64,000 nucleotides of DNA from Lachnospiraceae bacterium NC2008. Lineage in GTDB: Bacteria; Bacillota; Clostridia; Lachnospirales; Lachnospiraceae. The number at the start of each line of letters is the position of its first letter. Position 1 is the stretch's first letter. The notes under the pieces were generated by a model, which did no database searches, had not been told where the DNA came from, and saw only the letters and a list, made by a program, of their open reading frames with translations. The position numbers were made by a program, and so were the translations under genes. The DNA is taken from the NCBI GenBank assembly GCA_000687675.1, contig JHWS01000007.1, positions 1 through 64,000 of the forward strand. Reading direction: 5' to 3'. Positions 32,589 to 43,142 of the stretch are shown here, in pieces.

Positions 32589-32654
32589 TGGTTATAACTA
32601 TTTTTTGGTAAGAATTTAACCTTTTTAATCACAAGGGGATAAGGAAAGTTAATA

Positions 32655-33260
32655 TTGAGAAATAACAACTATTTCAAGCACGAAACAACAATAGTAGATA
32701 ATAATGTAAAAATAGGGGATAATACTAAAATTTGGCACTTTAGTCATATTCAGTCAGGTGCAGTAATAGGAAGAGAATGTTCGCTAGGTCAAAATGTAAA
32801 TGTGTCCAATAATGTAACTCTAGGCAATTTTATCAAAGTGCAGAATAATGTATCTATATATGAAGGTGTTGAATTAGAGGATTACGTTTTTTGTGGACCT
32901 TCCTGTGTGTTTACAAATGATTTGACGCCGAGGGCTAGATATCCTAAAAATCATCATTATAAGAAAACAATAGTCCGTCATGATGCAACAATAGGAGCAA
33001 ATAGTACTATAGTATGTGGACATGAAATTGGTCATCATGCAATGATTGCAGCAGGTGCTGTAGTAGCTAGTAATGTAAAACCTCATGCTTTAATGGCAGG
33101 TGTTCCTGCAAAACAAATAGGATGGGTATGCGAATGTGGACAGGTGCTGCGAGAAAAATTTTCTTCTGAGTTAAGCGTTGAAGGTATGCGTTATTATTTA
33201 TGTCGAGATTGTAATCAAAAGTATAAGGTTGTGGATAGTGAACTGATCAAAGTTATATAA
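32655..33260 (+). CDS. Hexapeptide-repeat N-acetyltransferase, WbpD/WlbB-like
   Basis: A 201-aa left-handed beta-helix acetyltransferase: repeated hexapeptides from about residue 12 to 130 (IGDNTKIWHFSHIQSGAVIG, VTLGNFIKVQNNVSIYEGV, VVCGHEIGHHAMIAAGAVVA-like). The VFCGPSCVFTNDLTPRARYP insert and the C-terminal zinc-ribbon-like CECGQVL...CRDCNQ are typical of WlbB/WbpD. It acetylates the 3-amino group of the UDP-sugar made by the oxidoreductase and aminotransferase on either side. The start is TTG 32655 after AAGGAAAG; a C-terminal cysteine pair is intact. Confidence 0.9.
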   Translation: MRNNNYFKHETTIVDNNVKIGDNTKIWHFSHIQSGAVIGRECSLGQNVNVSNNVTLGNFIKVQNNVSIYEGVELEDYVFCGPSCVFTNDLTPRARYPKNHHYKKTIVRHDATIGANSTIVCGHEIGHHAMIAAGAVVASNVKPHALMAGVPAKQIGWVCECGQVLREKFSSELSVEGMRYYLCRDCNQKYKVVDSELIKVI

Positions 33261-33316
33261 GTTACTATCTGAAAACATATAGCATTTGCACATAACAATA
33301 CATAGGAGAACTAAAA

Positions 33317-34495
33317 ATGGGAAGTATTCAATTTAGAGATCTTCAGAGGCAATATAAATATATTAAAGACAAGATTGATGAAAAAGTTTTTAATGTAATT
33401 GAATCTTCTAATTTCATTTCAGGACCTGAGGTGAAAGAATTGGAGTACACATTAGCATCCTATGTAGGTGTAAAAAATTGTATTACTTGTGCGAACGGAA
33501 CAGACGCTATTACTATTGCACTTATGGCTTATGGTATAGGTAAAGGAGATGCAGTCTTTGTTCCTGATTTCACATTCTTTAGCTCTGGTGAGTGCCCAGC
33601 AACTATTGGTGCAACTCCAATTTTTGTAGATGTTTTACCATCTACATATAATATAGATCCTGTTTTTTTACAGAAAGCAGTAGAAAAAGTAATTAGTGAA
33701 GGACAGCTTAAGCCACGTGCTGTTGTAGCAGTTGATCTTTTCGGACAACCATTTGACGTTTCCTCTATTCGAGCAATTTGTGACAAGTATGATTTACTTC
33801 TTCTAGAAGACGCGGCTCAAGGGTTTGGTGGTAGCTATACCGATTCAGCAGGAACAACGTACATGGCATGTTCTTTAGGTGATATTGCAACTACATCTTT
33901 TTTTCCAGCTAAGCCGTTAGGTTGTTACGGAGATGGAGGTGCAATATTTACAAATGATGATAAAATAGCTCTGCTATGTCAATCTATTGCTGTTCATGGC
34001 AAAAATACGCAAGATTTAGAGAATCCTGATGCAAAGTATAATAACATAAGGCTTGGAATGAATAGTCGTCTTGATACGATACAAGCAGCGATAATTCAAG
34101 CCAAATTTCAAGTTTTTAAGGATGAAGAGTTGGATAAAGTTAACCATGTTGCTAAGAAATACACAAAACTTTTATCTGATATCGATGGTTTAAAGCTTCC
34201 TGTTGTAAAAATGGGTATGTCTTCTGCTTGGGCACAATACACCATTCAGCTACCAATAGGTGCCAATAGATTTGAGATTCGTAAGAAACTAAAAAGGGAT
34301 GGAATACCTACTAATATTTACTATATGAAACCAATGCATTTGCAGAAAGCGTTCGAAGGAACAAGAAGTTCACAGGCAAATTGTCCTACAACTGAGGAGT
34401 TATGTGAGACAGTATTGTGTTTACCTATACATCCGTATTTAGAGGATTCAGAAATTAAGATGATATGTGATAAATTAAAAGCAACTCTTCAATAA
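33317..34495 (+). CDS. DegT/DnrJ/EryC1 family sugar aminotransferase, WbpE-like
   Basis: A 392-aa PLP enzyme. The start IQFRDLQRQYKYIKDKID and NFISGPEVKELE are family hallmarks. CANGTDAITIAL at about residue 55 binds the PLP phosphate, LLEDAAQGFGG near 160 carries the PLP-stacking Asp, and SFFPAKPLGCYGDGGA near 193 carries the Schiff-base Lys. It transfers an amino group from glutamate to the 3-keto sugar nucleotide between the oxidoreductase and acetyltransferase steps. Good ribosome site AGGAG precedes the ATG. Confidence 0.92.
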   Translation: MGSIQFRDLQRQYKYIKDKIDEKVFNVIESSNFISGPEVKELEYTLASYVGVKNCITCANGTDAITIALMAYGIGKGDAVFVPDFTFFSSGECPATIGATPIFVDVLPSTYNIDPVFLQKAVEKVISEGQLKPRAVVAVDLFGQPFDVSSIRAICDKYDLLLLEDAAQGFGGSYTDSAGTTYMACSLGDIATTSFFPAKPLGCYGDGGAIFTNDDKIALLCQSIAVHGKNTQDLENPDAKYNNIRLGMNSRLDTIQAAIIQAKFQVFKDEELDKVNHVAKKYTKLLSDIDGLKLPVVKMGMSSAWAQYTIQLPIGANRFEIRKKLKRDGIPTNIYYMKPMHLQKAFEGTRSSQANCPTTEELCETVLCLPIHPYLEDSEIKMICDKLKATLQ

Positions 34496-34602
34496 ACCAA
34501 TGATATTTGATAACTATAGATTTCAAAAAGTAGAAATTGTGGATTGTAAAAATATCATTTCGTATAAAAATACAGACAATATAATACGAGGGAAAAATAA
34601 AA

Positions 34603-36300
34603 ATGAATTTCTTGATTTCAAATTTTAATTTCAATGGTAGTAGTAGATTTGGAAATCTGTATTATTTAGGAAATTGTATAAAAATTGATAAAAAAAAGCT
34701 CAAAGTAAGGAAAAGTTCTGATTGGAGATTTTTTGAAACTTATGCACAAAAACTGGATGATAGTGATATTAACGAACCAATTGATTCGGATGATTTCTTT
34801 TTTTGCTTAGATTACAATGCGGAATTAGATGAAATGATATATCAAACGGATATTATTGGGTATGAGTCAGCATATTATTATATAAAAGATGATATATTTG
34901 CAATATCAGATGATTTTTTAGAATTAGCTTTAACTATAAAAAATAATACTAAAGTTGAAATTCAAATTAATGAAAAAAAAGCGCGAGAGTTTTTGGCGTT
35001 TTCGGAGCCTATTTTTGATGAAACTTATATTGATGATATATTCCGAATGAAACCAGCAACAATTTTTAAATATTTTTTTCACAAGAATACTTGTATAGAA
35101 GTGACTTATGACGATTTTATAATGACTAGAAAGATAGAAACTGTAGATGTTGCTGCTAAAAGATTATACAACATTCTAGATGAGTATTTTAAAGATCATT
35201 ATGTGTATGGACCAAGATATACAATAGGTATGAGTGGGGGGTTAGATTCTCGTGTGGGGGCATATTTCGCTAAAAAAAATAAGTATGAAATAAATCCTAT
35301 ATTTATTGGTCGAAAAAAAAATATAATAGGAATTATTACTAATGATTGTAAACGTGCTGAAGAAGTTAACTTTCATTTAGGATTTGAAAAAATTAAATAT
35401 CTTGATCCTAGAACCATTGAAATTGAGGACAAGGTATGTTTTGAAGCAGTGCATGCACCTTTGATGGTTGATAACATTGCTCAAAATATGAGGAAACAAA
35501 ACGATGTTATTTGCTTAATAAACGGTATAATTGGGGGAGAGGCCTTAGGAGCACTTATTCCTTCCAACATGCAGGAAATGGGGAATGAAGAATTAGCTAA
35601 TTACATGTTATATAGGTTATCTAATATACCAAAATATAAATCAAGACTAAGTCGCAGAATTTCACAGCTAACACATAACAAAATATTGAACAATTGTTTA
35701 AAATTCAAACAAGATTGGATTTATAGAGTAATTTCTTTAGAAGAGCAAAGAGATGTACTTAATCGAGTTATAAATTGGGTTGAAAGTCAAAAACAATTAG
35801 GATTGGATAATATTAATATTTATCATAAATTTTTTTATTATAGATTTGCGGTAGCAAATAAGAATGCTTATTATGCAACATTTAATAACACGGTTCCTTC
35901 TATATGTACATATTTAAATCCAAAATTTATTAGAGAAATGTTATCGTGGAAAAGTGAATTTCTAATTAACAAACAGGTACAGAAAAACTTGCTAATAATG
36001 CTTGAGGGATTATCTAGTATTAGATCGCAAACTACGGAAGTTGCAATAGATGGATATAATAAGGATAGTAAAATAAAAAGAGCAATAAGAATTGTTGAGC
36101 GAGTAATTCGTGGAGGAGGAATGGTTTATACGCAATGGTATTCTCCGAAAAGTATAAAAAAGGAATTGAATAAAAGAAGAGATAAAGCATCTTTATTAAG
36201 AGATTTGGTGATTGATAAGCATTGGTATAAAGCAGATTATCATTTTGCGTTTGGCTTTATGAAATTATTAAGAGTTGAACAAATCCTTGAAGCCAAGTAA
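34603..36300 (+). CDS. Asparagine synthetase-like amidotransferase lacking the glutaminase Cys
   Basis: A 565-aa protein. The C-terminal half has the PP-loop ATP-pyrophosphatase motif IGMSGGLDSRVGAYFA near residue 205, typical of AsnB synthase domains. The N-terminal 190 residues look like a degenerate Ntn glutaminase domain: the mature protein starts MNFLISNFNF, so the Cys2 nucleophile is absent, and the enzyme may use free ammonia. In O-antigen clusters AsnB-like enzymes often amidate uronic acids, which fits the neighbouring 2,3-diacetamido-uronate genes. Role in asparagine synthesis is unlikely. Strongly AT-rich, like its neighbours. Confidence 0.8.
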   Translation: MNFLISNFNFNGSSRFGNLYYLGNCIKIDKKKLKVRKSSDWRFFETYAQKLDDSDINEPIDSDDFFFCLDYNAELDEMIYQTDIIGYESAYYYIKDDIFAISDDFLELALTIKNNTKVEIQINEKKAREFLAFSEPIFDETYIDDIFRMKPATIFKYFFHKNTCIEVTYDDFIMTRKIETVDVAAKRLYNILDEYFKDHYVYGPRYTIGMSGGLDSRVGAYFAKKNKYEINPIFIGRKKNIIGIITNDCKRAEEVNFHLGFEKIKYLDPRTIEIEDKVCFEAVHAPLMVDNIAQNMRKQNDVICLINGIIGGEALGALIPSNMQEMGNEELANYMLYRLSNIPKYKSRLSRRISQLTHNKILNNCLKFKQDWIYRVISLEEQRDVLNRVINWVESQKQLGLDNINIYHKFFYYRFAVANKNAYYATFNNTVPSICTYLNPKFIREMLSWKSEFLINKQVQKNLLIMLEGLSSIRSQTTEVAIDGYNKDSKIKRAIRIVERVIRGGGMVYTQWYSPKSIKKELNKRRDKASLLRDLVIDKHWYKADYHFAFGFMKLLRVEQILEAK

Positions 36301-36398
36301 TAATATATTTTTTAAATTAAGTCTATTTCTTAAATGTTTTGAACTATAACTTTTCCTTAGAACGATTCTTAAAAGCATACTGTAATTTGGTATAAAAG

Positions 36399-37922
36399 AT
36401 GAAGAAAAAAAAACTGAGTAATATTGCTTTTTATTTAACAATAATGTTAGTAATATCCAAGTGTTTAGGGATAATTAGGGATTCTTTTTTGGCATATAAA
36501 TTTGGCACATCATATGTAGTTGATGTGTATACAGTGTCAATAATATTTAGTAATATTGCATTTTCATTGTTTTCAGTTGGTTTTTCAGAAGCATATGTAG
36601 CTTTATATTCGAGAATTAATGATAAAGAAAAAAAAGTATTTTTTAATAATACGGTCACAATTGTTTTTTTGGGAGCATGTATTATTGCAAGTATTTGTTT
36701 TATTTTTTCTAATATATTAGCAACACTTTTTGCTCCAGGTTTTGATGGAGATGTGAAAATACTACTTGTAATATTTGTAAAGATAATGAGCGTAGTTATT
36801 CCTATTCAAGCAGTTTTTTCAATTTATTTAGCTGATGAAACAGTAAGAGAAAACTTTTTAATTGCTAAATTCTGTGATTTTATAGTTATCAATATTCTTG
36901 TTATTTTTACAATTTGTATCGCAAGTAATAAAAATCCCTATTTTTTACCCATTGGATATGTAATCGCAAATTTGGTTGCATTTATCATTTTGGCTTTTTA
37001 TTCATGTAAAAAAAAGCATGTGCAGTATTCCTTTTTGTTAAGATTTAAGGAAGATTCTTTTGTAAGATTATTGTTTTTAGCTATTCCTTTGGGTGTTAGT
37101 TTTTTGATTAATGACTTAAATACTATGTCTGACGGGATTTTTGCATCAACATTGGGCGAGGGAATGACAAGTGCGTTAAATTATGCCAATAAAATGCAAT
37201 CGTTATTTCTAGCGGTAACAGTTAATATAATTTCTGTTGTGTGTTTTCCCAGGGTTTCACAAAGTTTTGCTTCTGGGCAAAGAGGGAAAGCTTTATACTA
37301 TCTTAAAAAATCAATGTTGATTGCAATATACCTTGCAATACCATTCGCAGTTATGCTTTTTTTCTTTTCTTCAAATATAATAGAAATTGTTTTTAAAAGA
37401 GGGCACTTTGGAAGTGAATCTGCAGAAATAACTTCAATTTACCTCAAATACTATTGTGTAGGGATACCATTTTACGCTATGTGTAATGTTGGTAATAATG
37501 CTTTAGCAGCAAATGAGAGACAGAAGCAAATAATGATTAATACAGCGATATCGGTTGCTGTTAATATTGGTCTTGATATGATTTTAATAAAGATAATAGG
37601 TTATCGTGGACTGCCAGTAGCAACATCTTTGGCAGGAATTGTACAATTTTTTATTGTTTCTATAAGTTTGAAACGAGAAAAAATTTTTATTTTTCATAGA
37701 GAAGAGATTATAGAGTTATTAAAAATATTAATTAGCGTAATAGTAACATCTCTTTTATTGATATTTACAAATCGTATTTATGTTCGAACAGACACGTTTA
37801 TAATAAGTATGATAAAAATAAATGGATTTATTATTACATATGCGTTATTTACTATTCTATGTAACACAAAAATAATTAGGTGGATGTTTTATTCGCTGTT
37901 TTCGCTTAGAATAAACGGCTAA
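36399..37922 (+). CDS. MurJ/MviN-type lipid-linked oligosaccharide flippase
   Basis: A 507-aa membrane protein with about 14 hydrophobic segments. The N-terminus SNIAFYLTIMLVISKCLGIIRDS and the loop FKRGHFGSESAEITSIYL near 320 are typical of the MurJ branch of the MOP superfamily. Next to a Wzy-type polymerase and far from peptidoglycan genes, its job is more likely export of the polysaccharide repeat unit across the inner membrane (the Wzx role) than lipid II. No strong ribosome site precedes the ATG (ATAAAAGATG), so low expression is possible. Confidence 0.85.
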   Translation: MKKKKLSNIAFYLTIMLVISKCLGIIRDSFLAYKFGTSYVVDVYTVSIIFSNIAFSLFSVGFSEAYVALYSRINDKEKKVFFNNTVTIVFLGACIIASICFIFSNILATLFAPGFDGDVKILLVIFVKIMSVVIPIQAVFSIYLADETVRENFLIAKFCDFIVINILVIFTICIASNKNPYFLPIGYVIANLVAFIILAFYSCKKKHVQYSFLLRFKEDSFVRLLFLAIPLGVSFLINDLNTMSDGIFASTLGEGMTSALNYANKMQSLFLAVTVNIISVVCFPRVSQSFASGQRGKALYYLKKSMLIAIYLAIPFAVMLFFFSSNIIEIVFKRGHFGSESAEITSIYLKYYCVGIPFYAMCNVGNNALAANERQKQIMINTAISVAVNIGLDMILIKIIGYRGLPVATSLAGIVQFFIVSISLKREKIFIFHREEIIELLKILISVIVTSLLLIFTNRIYVRTDTFIISMIKINGFIITYALFTILCNTKIIRWMFYSLFSLRING

Positions 37923-38008
37923 AGAGATAAAGTATCAATGACTTATGTGGATCTTTTTGAAGATGAAATATTTTGTAAACATTAAAAAAGAATTGAGAGA
38001 ATGGAGTT

Positions 38009-39496
38009 ATGTTTTATAATAATGTGAAACTAAGCAAACTATATAGCTATTATTGCATGCTGTTTTTGTTGTGTAATCTATTATCATCCTGTATTTTTAC
38101 AAAAATAGTTTATAGATTAGTTATACCAGTAATTTTATTATTTGGTGGTTTTATTTTATTAACTACAATTAAGGAATTAAAAAGTATTTTTGAAAGAGAT
38201 GTAAGTGTTATACTTCTTTTTTTATTTATATTGAATGATTTTGTTTTAGTTGCGTTTAAATCAACAAAATATATAAAAGATTTTGCTCAATTATTAGGAT
38301 GTATTGTATATTTCTTTATTGTTTTTTGGGGGTTTAAACGGATAAGAAAAAAAGAATTAGAAAAACTTTTAAACTTTTCTTCAATGTTAATTTTTGTATT
38401 TTGTTTTATTGAAACTATGATTTCTATTATTATGCTCTTGTTTCGAATAAAAGGAAAAATCATCATTTGTGGAGAAGATTTTTATTTTGGATTAATTCCA
38501 AGAAAACAGGGATATCAATTATGGGGCATATCTGGATCGCCAGTTGAATATAGTGTATTGCTTTTAATTTCGATAATATCATCATTGTATTTATGGAAAA
38601 AAAATAATAAATTCACCACAAGATTATTTATTATTTTTGCTGATTTTATTTCATGGTTAGCACTTGCTGCTGCAAATGCAAATTATTTTGTCCTTTTGTT
38701 TTTGGCATTTATGCTTTTTTTAATGACATTTCGGATTTTGTTAGAGTGGTCGAAAGGAATAAAAGAAATATTAAAAACTGTAATTATCTCAATTTTAATT
38801 GTAGTTATATGGATGTTTTTATATAAAATGACCCAATCATTTTTAAGTAATATATCAAGCTGTATTGTAACTCAAATTGTTCATGACGAAATTAACACAT
38901 CAAATTATGGTGAAAAGGTATTAATTAGTAATAATAACGAAGAATATGAAGATGTAGTATCTAAAGAGAAAAGTTCAAAAAAAGAGGAATATGAAAAAAA
39001 TAATTTTGAACTAAAGGTTGATGGAAATGTTGAGCGAACCATTCAAAGAGGAATATCAAGTACTCGCTTAGATGTACGAATTGAAATATGGAAAGAAGCT
39101 TTTAAGTTATTTTTAACATCACCTTTGGGTGTTTCTAATAGCAATGCTAAGGTAGAAATAAATTATGGAACGCCAAATCATGAGTTTTCCAATCTTCATA
39201 ATGGATATATTCAATTACTGATAGCAACTGGAATACAAGGGTTATTTTTGATAATGCTTTTTTTAATAATTCAGTTTATTCAAGTTGTAATATTAATAAA
39301 AAGAGAAAAGAGTATTGAATTATGTGTGATTGCTTCGTTATGTTTTGCAATTTTAGTCGGTGAACTTATAAATGGATGTTTTGTATTGTCTAGAGGACTT
39401 TCATACGTTATATTTTGGGGAATCTTAGGTTTTCTTCATGCATTTTCATTCTCTAAATATAGTAATTCATTAAAAAATGAATTTTGTGAAAAATAG
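38009..39496 (+). CDS. O-antigen polymerase-like membrane protein (Wzy)
   Basis: A 495-aa polytopic membrane protein with about 11 hydrophobic segments. It has a large extracytoplasmic loop (about 285-375, Asn/Glu/Lys-rich, with EEYEDVVSKEKSSKKEEYE). The segment TSPLGVSNSNAKVEINYGTPN, followed by HNGYIQLLIATGIQGLFLI, matches the conserved O-antigen ligase/polymerase (Wzy_C) motif with the HN(x)YL-type core. It would polymerise repeat units made by the surrounding genes. Good ribosome site GGAG before ATG. Placed directly after the flippase gene. Confidence 0.82.
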   Translation: MFYNNVKLSKLYSYYCMLFLLCNLLSSCIFTKIVYRLVIPVILLFGGFILLTTIKELKSIFERDVSVILLFLFILNDFVLVAFKSTKYIKDFAQLLGCIVYFFIVFWGFKRIRKKELEKLLNFSSMLIFVFCFIETMISIIMLLFRIKGKIIICGEDFYFGLIPRKQGYQLWGISGSPVEYSVLLLISIISSLYLWKKNNKFTTRLFIIFADFISWLALAAANANYFVLLFLAFMLFLMTFRILLEWSKGIKEILKTVIISILIVVIWMFLYKMTQSFLSNISSCIVTQIVHDEINTSNYGEKVLISNNNEEYEDVVSKEKSSKKEEYEKNNFELKVDGNVERTIQRGISSTRLDVRIEIWKEAFKLFLTSPLGVSNSNAKVEINYGTPNHEFSNLHNGYIQLLIATGIQGLFLIMLFLIIQFIQVVILIKREKSIELCVIASLCFAILVGELINGCFVLSRGLSYVIFWGILGFLHAFSFSKYSNSLKNEFCEK

Positions 39497-39617
39497 TGGA
39501 TTAATAGGTGTGCAAAATATTAAATGATAGTGCATATAATAATTAAGTGATTTGTCTATTTAAAATTTCGATATTAACAAATGTATAAATTCGTGGAGAC
39601 AGTATAGGGGAAAAAGA

Positions 39618-40760
39618 ATGAATGCATTAGGTGTACTCAAAAAAATGAGCCAAGTACTTGCATATAGATCTCAACATAAAATAATACAAAATATTAAATT
39701 TCAAAAAAAAATTTTAAATAAATTTAAAGCTCCAAGAAGTGATATAGAACGAACATATTTCCAGTATAAATGCCAAATGAGTATTATGGGACCATATTAC
39801 TATGTGGTTAATTTTTTTTCGCTATTTTTGTTTTGGTTTTATTTCTTATTTAAACGAAATGATGTAATAACACAGTATGATGTTGATGGCTATTTTACTG
39901 ATGAAAGAAATATAAGTAGATTGCCTGATTCAATTAGGGATGAATTTAAGAATTTAATTGTTAAAGATTTAGAGTTTGGATATCTTACCCCAACAGATAA
40001 AAAAATATTATTGTCTATTGTGAAGAGTTATCCTTTTGCCTGGCATATGCACTTAAAATGTCTAATTAAATTAAGATATTATAGTTATATAGCTGAAGCA
40101 TATAATCCTAAAGCTATAATTACTTGTAATGAATACTCATTTACATCTTCTTTTCTTACACATTATTGTGAATTAAAAGGAATAAAGCACATTGATGTTA
40201 TGCATGGTGAGAAAGTGTTTTTTATTAGAGATTCTTTTTTTCATTTTCACAAAATATATATTTGGCATGAACATTATAAAACTTTATTTTTGAAACTAAG
40301 AGCTCATTGTGATAATTGGGTAATTGAAATACCTAAAGTATTTTTTATCGAACAAAATAATACAAAAGAGCAATATGATTATACATATTATTTAGGAATT
40401 ACCCATTCTAACAGTCAACTTTGTTCTATAGAAAGGGCATTAAGAAAACTAAAGAATAAAAACGCTGTAGTTGCTATAAGACCGCATCCAAGAGACTTGA
40501 CAGTCAAGGAGGTCAAAGGGATTTTTTCTGATTATGTAATTGAAGATTCTAAAACTGTTTCGATAGAAGAGTCTATAAGAAAAACTCAATCTATAATTTC
40601 TTTATATTCGACGGTATTTTTTCAAGGATACTGTAGTAATAAAGATGTTGTAATTGATGATATTTCAGAGCCAGGGGTTTATGACTCTATGAAAGAGGGG
40701 CTTTACATTGGTATTTATCTAAAGCATGATTTATTATCATCAATAACAGAGGAATGCTAA
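39618..40760 (+). CDS. Probable glycosyltransferase of a capsule cluster
   Basis: A 380-aa protein with a short hydrophobic stretch near residues 60-80 (YYVVNFFSLFLFWFYFLF). The C-terminal half contains KHIDVMHGEKVFFIRDSFFH, FHKIYIWHEHYKTLFLKL and VVAIRPHPRDLTVKEVK, resembling the Rossmann donor domain of GT-B polysaccharide transferases such as sialyl- or polyglycerol-type enzymes (RPHP motif). The acceptor and donor are unknown; being just before neuB it could transfer the sialic-acid-type sugar (inference). It ends on a normal stop; the 167 bp before neuB hold no gene. Confidence 0.6.
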   Translation: MNALGVLKKMSQVLAYRSQHKIIQNIKFQKKILNKFKAPRSDIERTYFQYKCQMSIMGPYYYVVNFFSLFLFWFYFLFKRNDVITQYDVDGYFTDERNISRLPDSIRDEFKNLIVKDLEFGYLTPTDKKILLSIVKSYPFAWHMHLKCLIKLRYYSYIAEAYNPKAIITCNEYSFTSSFLTHYCELKGIKHIDVMHGEKVFFIRDSFFHFHKIYIWHEHYKTLFLKLRAHCDNWVIEIPKVFFIEQNNTKEQYDYTYYLGITHSNSQLCSIERALRKLKNKNAVVAIRPHPRDLTVKEVKGIFSDYVIEDSKTVSIEESIRKTQSIISLYSTVFFQGYCSNKDVVIDDISEPGVYDSMKEGLYIGIYLKHDLLSSITEEC

Positions 40761-40927
40761 TAATAAAGTGTTTTTTGGCATAACATATTAAGCTACCTTG
40801 TTATTTTTTCTGAGTATATAGAGAGGAAATAGAGATTAATATATAAGAATGAATAGATATTATGGTTCGAGAGAAAATAGATATATAAAACTTTTAATGA
40901 AAAGGCAAAAGAATGTGAGGTAATTCA

Positions 40928-41974
40928 ATGTATTCTAATTTTAATATTGGGGACATAAAGGTAGGGCTTGGAGAAGAACCTCTTGTTATACCGGAGATGG
41001 GAATAAACCATGAAGGTTCTCTTCAAGTAGCAAAACAAATAGTGGATGCAGCGTCACGTGCTGGTGCAAAAATAATTAAGCATCAAACACATGTTGTTGA
41101 AGATGAAATGTGTCATGTTGCAAAAAGAGTGATTCCTGGGAATAGTGATGTGAGCATATTTGATATTATGTCACGCTGTGCTTTGAATGAAGAAGAAGAA
41201 TATGAATTAATGAAATATATTGAGTCTAAGGGAATGGTTTTCCTAAGTACTCCGTTTTCTCGTGCTGCAGCTGATAGACTTGAACGATTTGGGGTTGTTG
41301 GTTATAAGATTGGATCAGGTGAATTAAATAATTACCCACTTATTAAACATATCGCTTCTTTTGGAAAACCAATGGTTGTTTCTACAGGCATGAATAATAT
41401 TGCAAATATTAAAAAAGCCGTAAATATTCTTGAAGAGTATAATGTACCATATGCTTTAATGCACACTACTAATCTGTATCCTACTGATTCAAAGCTTGTT
41501 AGGCTTGGCGCGATGCAGGAAATGATGGAAGCTTTTCCGGGAGTGCCAATAGGACTTTCAGATCACACAACTTCTAATACAGCGTGTATTGCAGCTATGG
41601 CTCTTGGTGCCAGTGTAGTTGAGCGTCATTTCATTGATGTAATGAATAGACCAGGTCCAGATGTGGTGTGTTCTATGGATGAACAAAGATGCAAAGAACT
41701 TATTGAGGCGGCAATTGATATCCCCAAAATGTTAGGGGGTAAGAAAGAAGCTGCGAAGGAGGAACAGGTTACGATAGATTTTGCTTTTGCTACAGTTGTG
41801 ACAATAAAAAAGATTAAAGCTGGTGAAAAATTCACGAGCGATAATCTTTGGGTAAAACGTCCTGGTACAGGGGGAATTCTCGCAGAAAAATATGAAGAAA
41901 TTCTAGGTAAAAAAGCAAATATAGATATTGATAGCGATACACAATTAACATGGAATATGATAGAAAGATTATAA
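40928..41974 (+). CDS. neuB: N-acetylneuraminate/nonulosonate synthase NeuB
   Basis: A 348-aa enzyme that condenses phosphoenolpyruvate with ManNAc or a related hexose to give a nine-carbon acid sugar. The TIM barrel starts at [20 protein letters not shown] and carries [47 protein letters not shown] and LSDHT, all typical. The C-terminal antifreeze-like SAF domain lies at about 285-345 ([30 protein letters not shown]). It heads a tight block neuB-neuC-two oxidoreductases-neuA. Whether the product is Neu5Ac or a legionaminate is unclear, but a NeuC-type epimerase favours a ManNAc-based product. Confidence 0.93.
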   Translation: MYSNFNIGDIKVGLGEEPLVIPEMGINHEGSLQVAKQIVDAASRAGAKIIKHQTHVVEDEMCHVAKRVIPGNSDVSIFDIMSRCALNEEEEYELMKYIESKGMVFLSTPFSRAAADRLERFGVVGYKIGSGELNNYPLIKHIASFGKPMVVSTGMNNIANIKKAVNILEEYNVPYALMHTTNLYPTDSKLVRLGAMQEMMEAFPGVPIGLSDHTTSNTACIAAMALGASVVERHFIDVMNRPGPDVVCSMDEQRCKELIEAAIDIPKMLGGKKEAAKEEQVTIDFAFATVVTIKKIKAGEKFTSDNLWVKRPGTGGILAEKYEEILGKKANIDIDSDTQLTWNMIERL

Positions 41975-41976
41975 TT

Positions 41977-43107
41977 ATGAAGAAAATTCTGTTTATCACA
42001 GGAACTCGAGCTGATTATGGAAAGATTAAATCTTTACTAAAAACGGTTGAAAGAGATCCAAACTTTGAATTATATATATTTGTTTCTGGGATGCATCTCG
42101 TAAATAAGCTTGGCAGTACATATAGAGAAGTAATAAAGGACGATTATAAAAATGTATATGTGGATTTTTCGCAAGCAAATAGTGGAATAATGAGTTTTGA
42201 TTTGGGTAACGTCATTTCAAATCTTACAAATTATGTTCGAAGAGTTAAACCTGATATGATAGTGGTTCATGGTGATCGAATTGATGCTATGGCTGGAGCT
42301 GTTGTAGGCGCTTTGAATAACATTATAGTATCACATATAGAAGGCGGTGAGTTATCAGGTACTATTGATGAATCGATAAGACACGCAATAACAAAGCTTT
42401 CACATCTACATTTTGTTAGTAATGAGGAGGCGAAAGAAAGACTTGTACAACTTGGAGAAGAAGAAAGCAGAATTTTCGTTGTAGGATCTCCTGATATTGA
42501 TATTATGATGTCTAATAACCTTCCTACGATAGAAGATGCAAAAAAAAGGTATGAGATTTTTTTTGATAGATATGCAATTTGTATGTATCATCCAGTTACA
42601 ACAGAGGTAGAGCAATTAAAGAATCATATTGAAAATCTTGTTGATGCGATGATTAATTCAGGAAAGAATTATGTTGTAGTATATCCAAATAATGATTTAG
42701 GATCAGATATTATCATAAACGAATACGAAAAATTAAATAGTAATGATTCGTTTCGAGTTTTTCCATCTCTTAGATTCGAATACTTTTTAACATTACTCAA
42801 AAGTGCTGATTTTATGATTGGAAACTCGAGTGCTGGTATACGTGAGACAGGAGTATACGCAATTCCGAGTATTGATCTTGGTTCTCGACAAAGAGGGAGA
42901 TATTCTGAGAAGAATAAAAATTTACAACATTTGGAAGAAAAGAGAGATGAGATACTGAAAGCTATTTCTAAAATTGATAATTATAGAGTTAAAAGTTATC
43001 AATTTGGAAAAGGTGACAGTACAAAATGCTTTATGGAAATAATTAGAAATGATGCTATTTGGAATATGAATATACAAAAGGTATTTATAGATTTAAGGTT
43101 AAGGTAA
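41977..43107 (+). CDS. neuC: UDP-GlcNAc 2-epimerase, hydrolysing (NeuC)
   Basis: A 376-aa enzyme that makes ManNAc from UDP-GlcNAc. The chosen start gives MKKILFITGTRADYGKIKSL, the normal NeuC N-terminus; an earlier in-frame ATG at 41950 lies inside neuB. Further motifs: HGDRIDAMAGAVVGAL with HIEGGELSGTIDESIRHAIT (about 85-135), and MIGNSSAGIRETGVYAIPSI near 285. The gap to neuB is two bases. It supplies the substrate for NeuB, so the pathway UDP-GlcNAc to ManNAc to Neu5Ac to CMP-Neu5Ac is complete in this block with neuA. Confidence 0.93.
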   Translation: MKKILFITGTRADYGKIKSLLKTVERDPNFELYIFVSGMHLVNKLGSTYREVIKDDYKNVYVDFSQANSGIMSFDLGNVISNLTNYVRRVKPDMIVVHGDRIDAMAGAVVGALNNIIVSHIEGGELSGTIDESIRHAITKLSHLHFVSNEEAKERLVQLGEEESRIFVVGSPDIDIMMSNNLPTIEDAKKRYEIFFDRYAICMYHPVTTEVEQLKNHIENLVDAMINSGKNYVVVYPNNDLGSDIIINEYEKLNSNDSFRVFPSLRFEYFLTLLKSADFMIGNSSAGIRETGVYAIPSIDLGSRQRGRYSEKNKNLQHLEEKRDEILKAISKIDNYRVKSYQFGKGDSTKCFMEIIRNDAIWNMNIQKVFIDLRLR

Positions 43108-43142
43108 TATTCTGGATTAAAAAGGATAGGAGGTTATTATTC

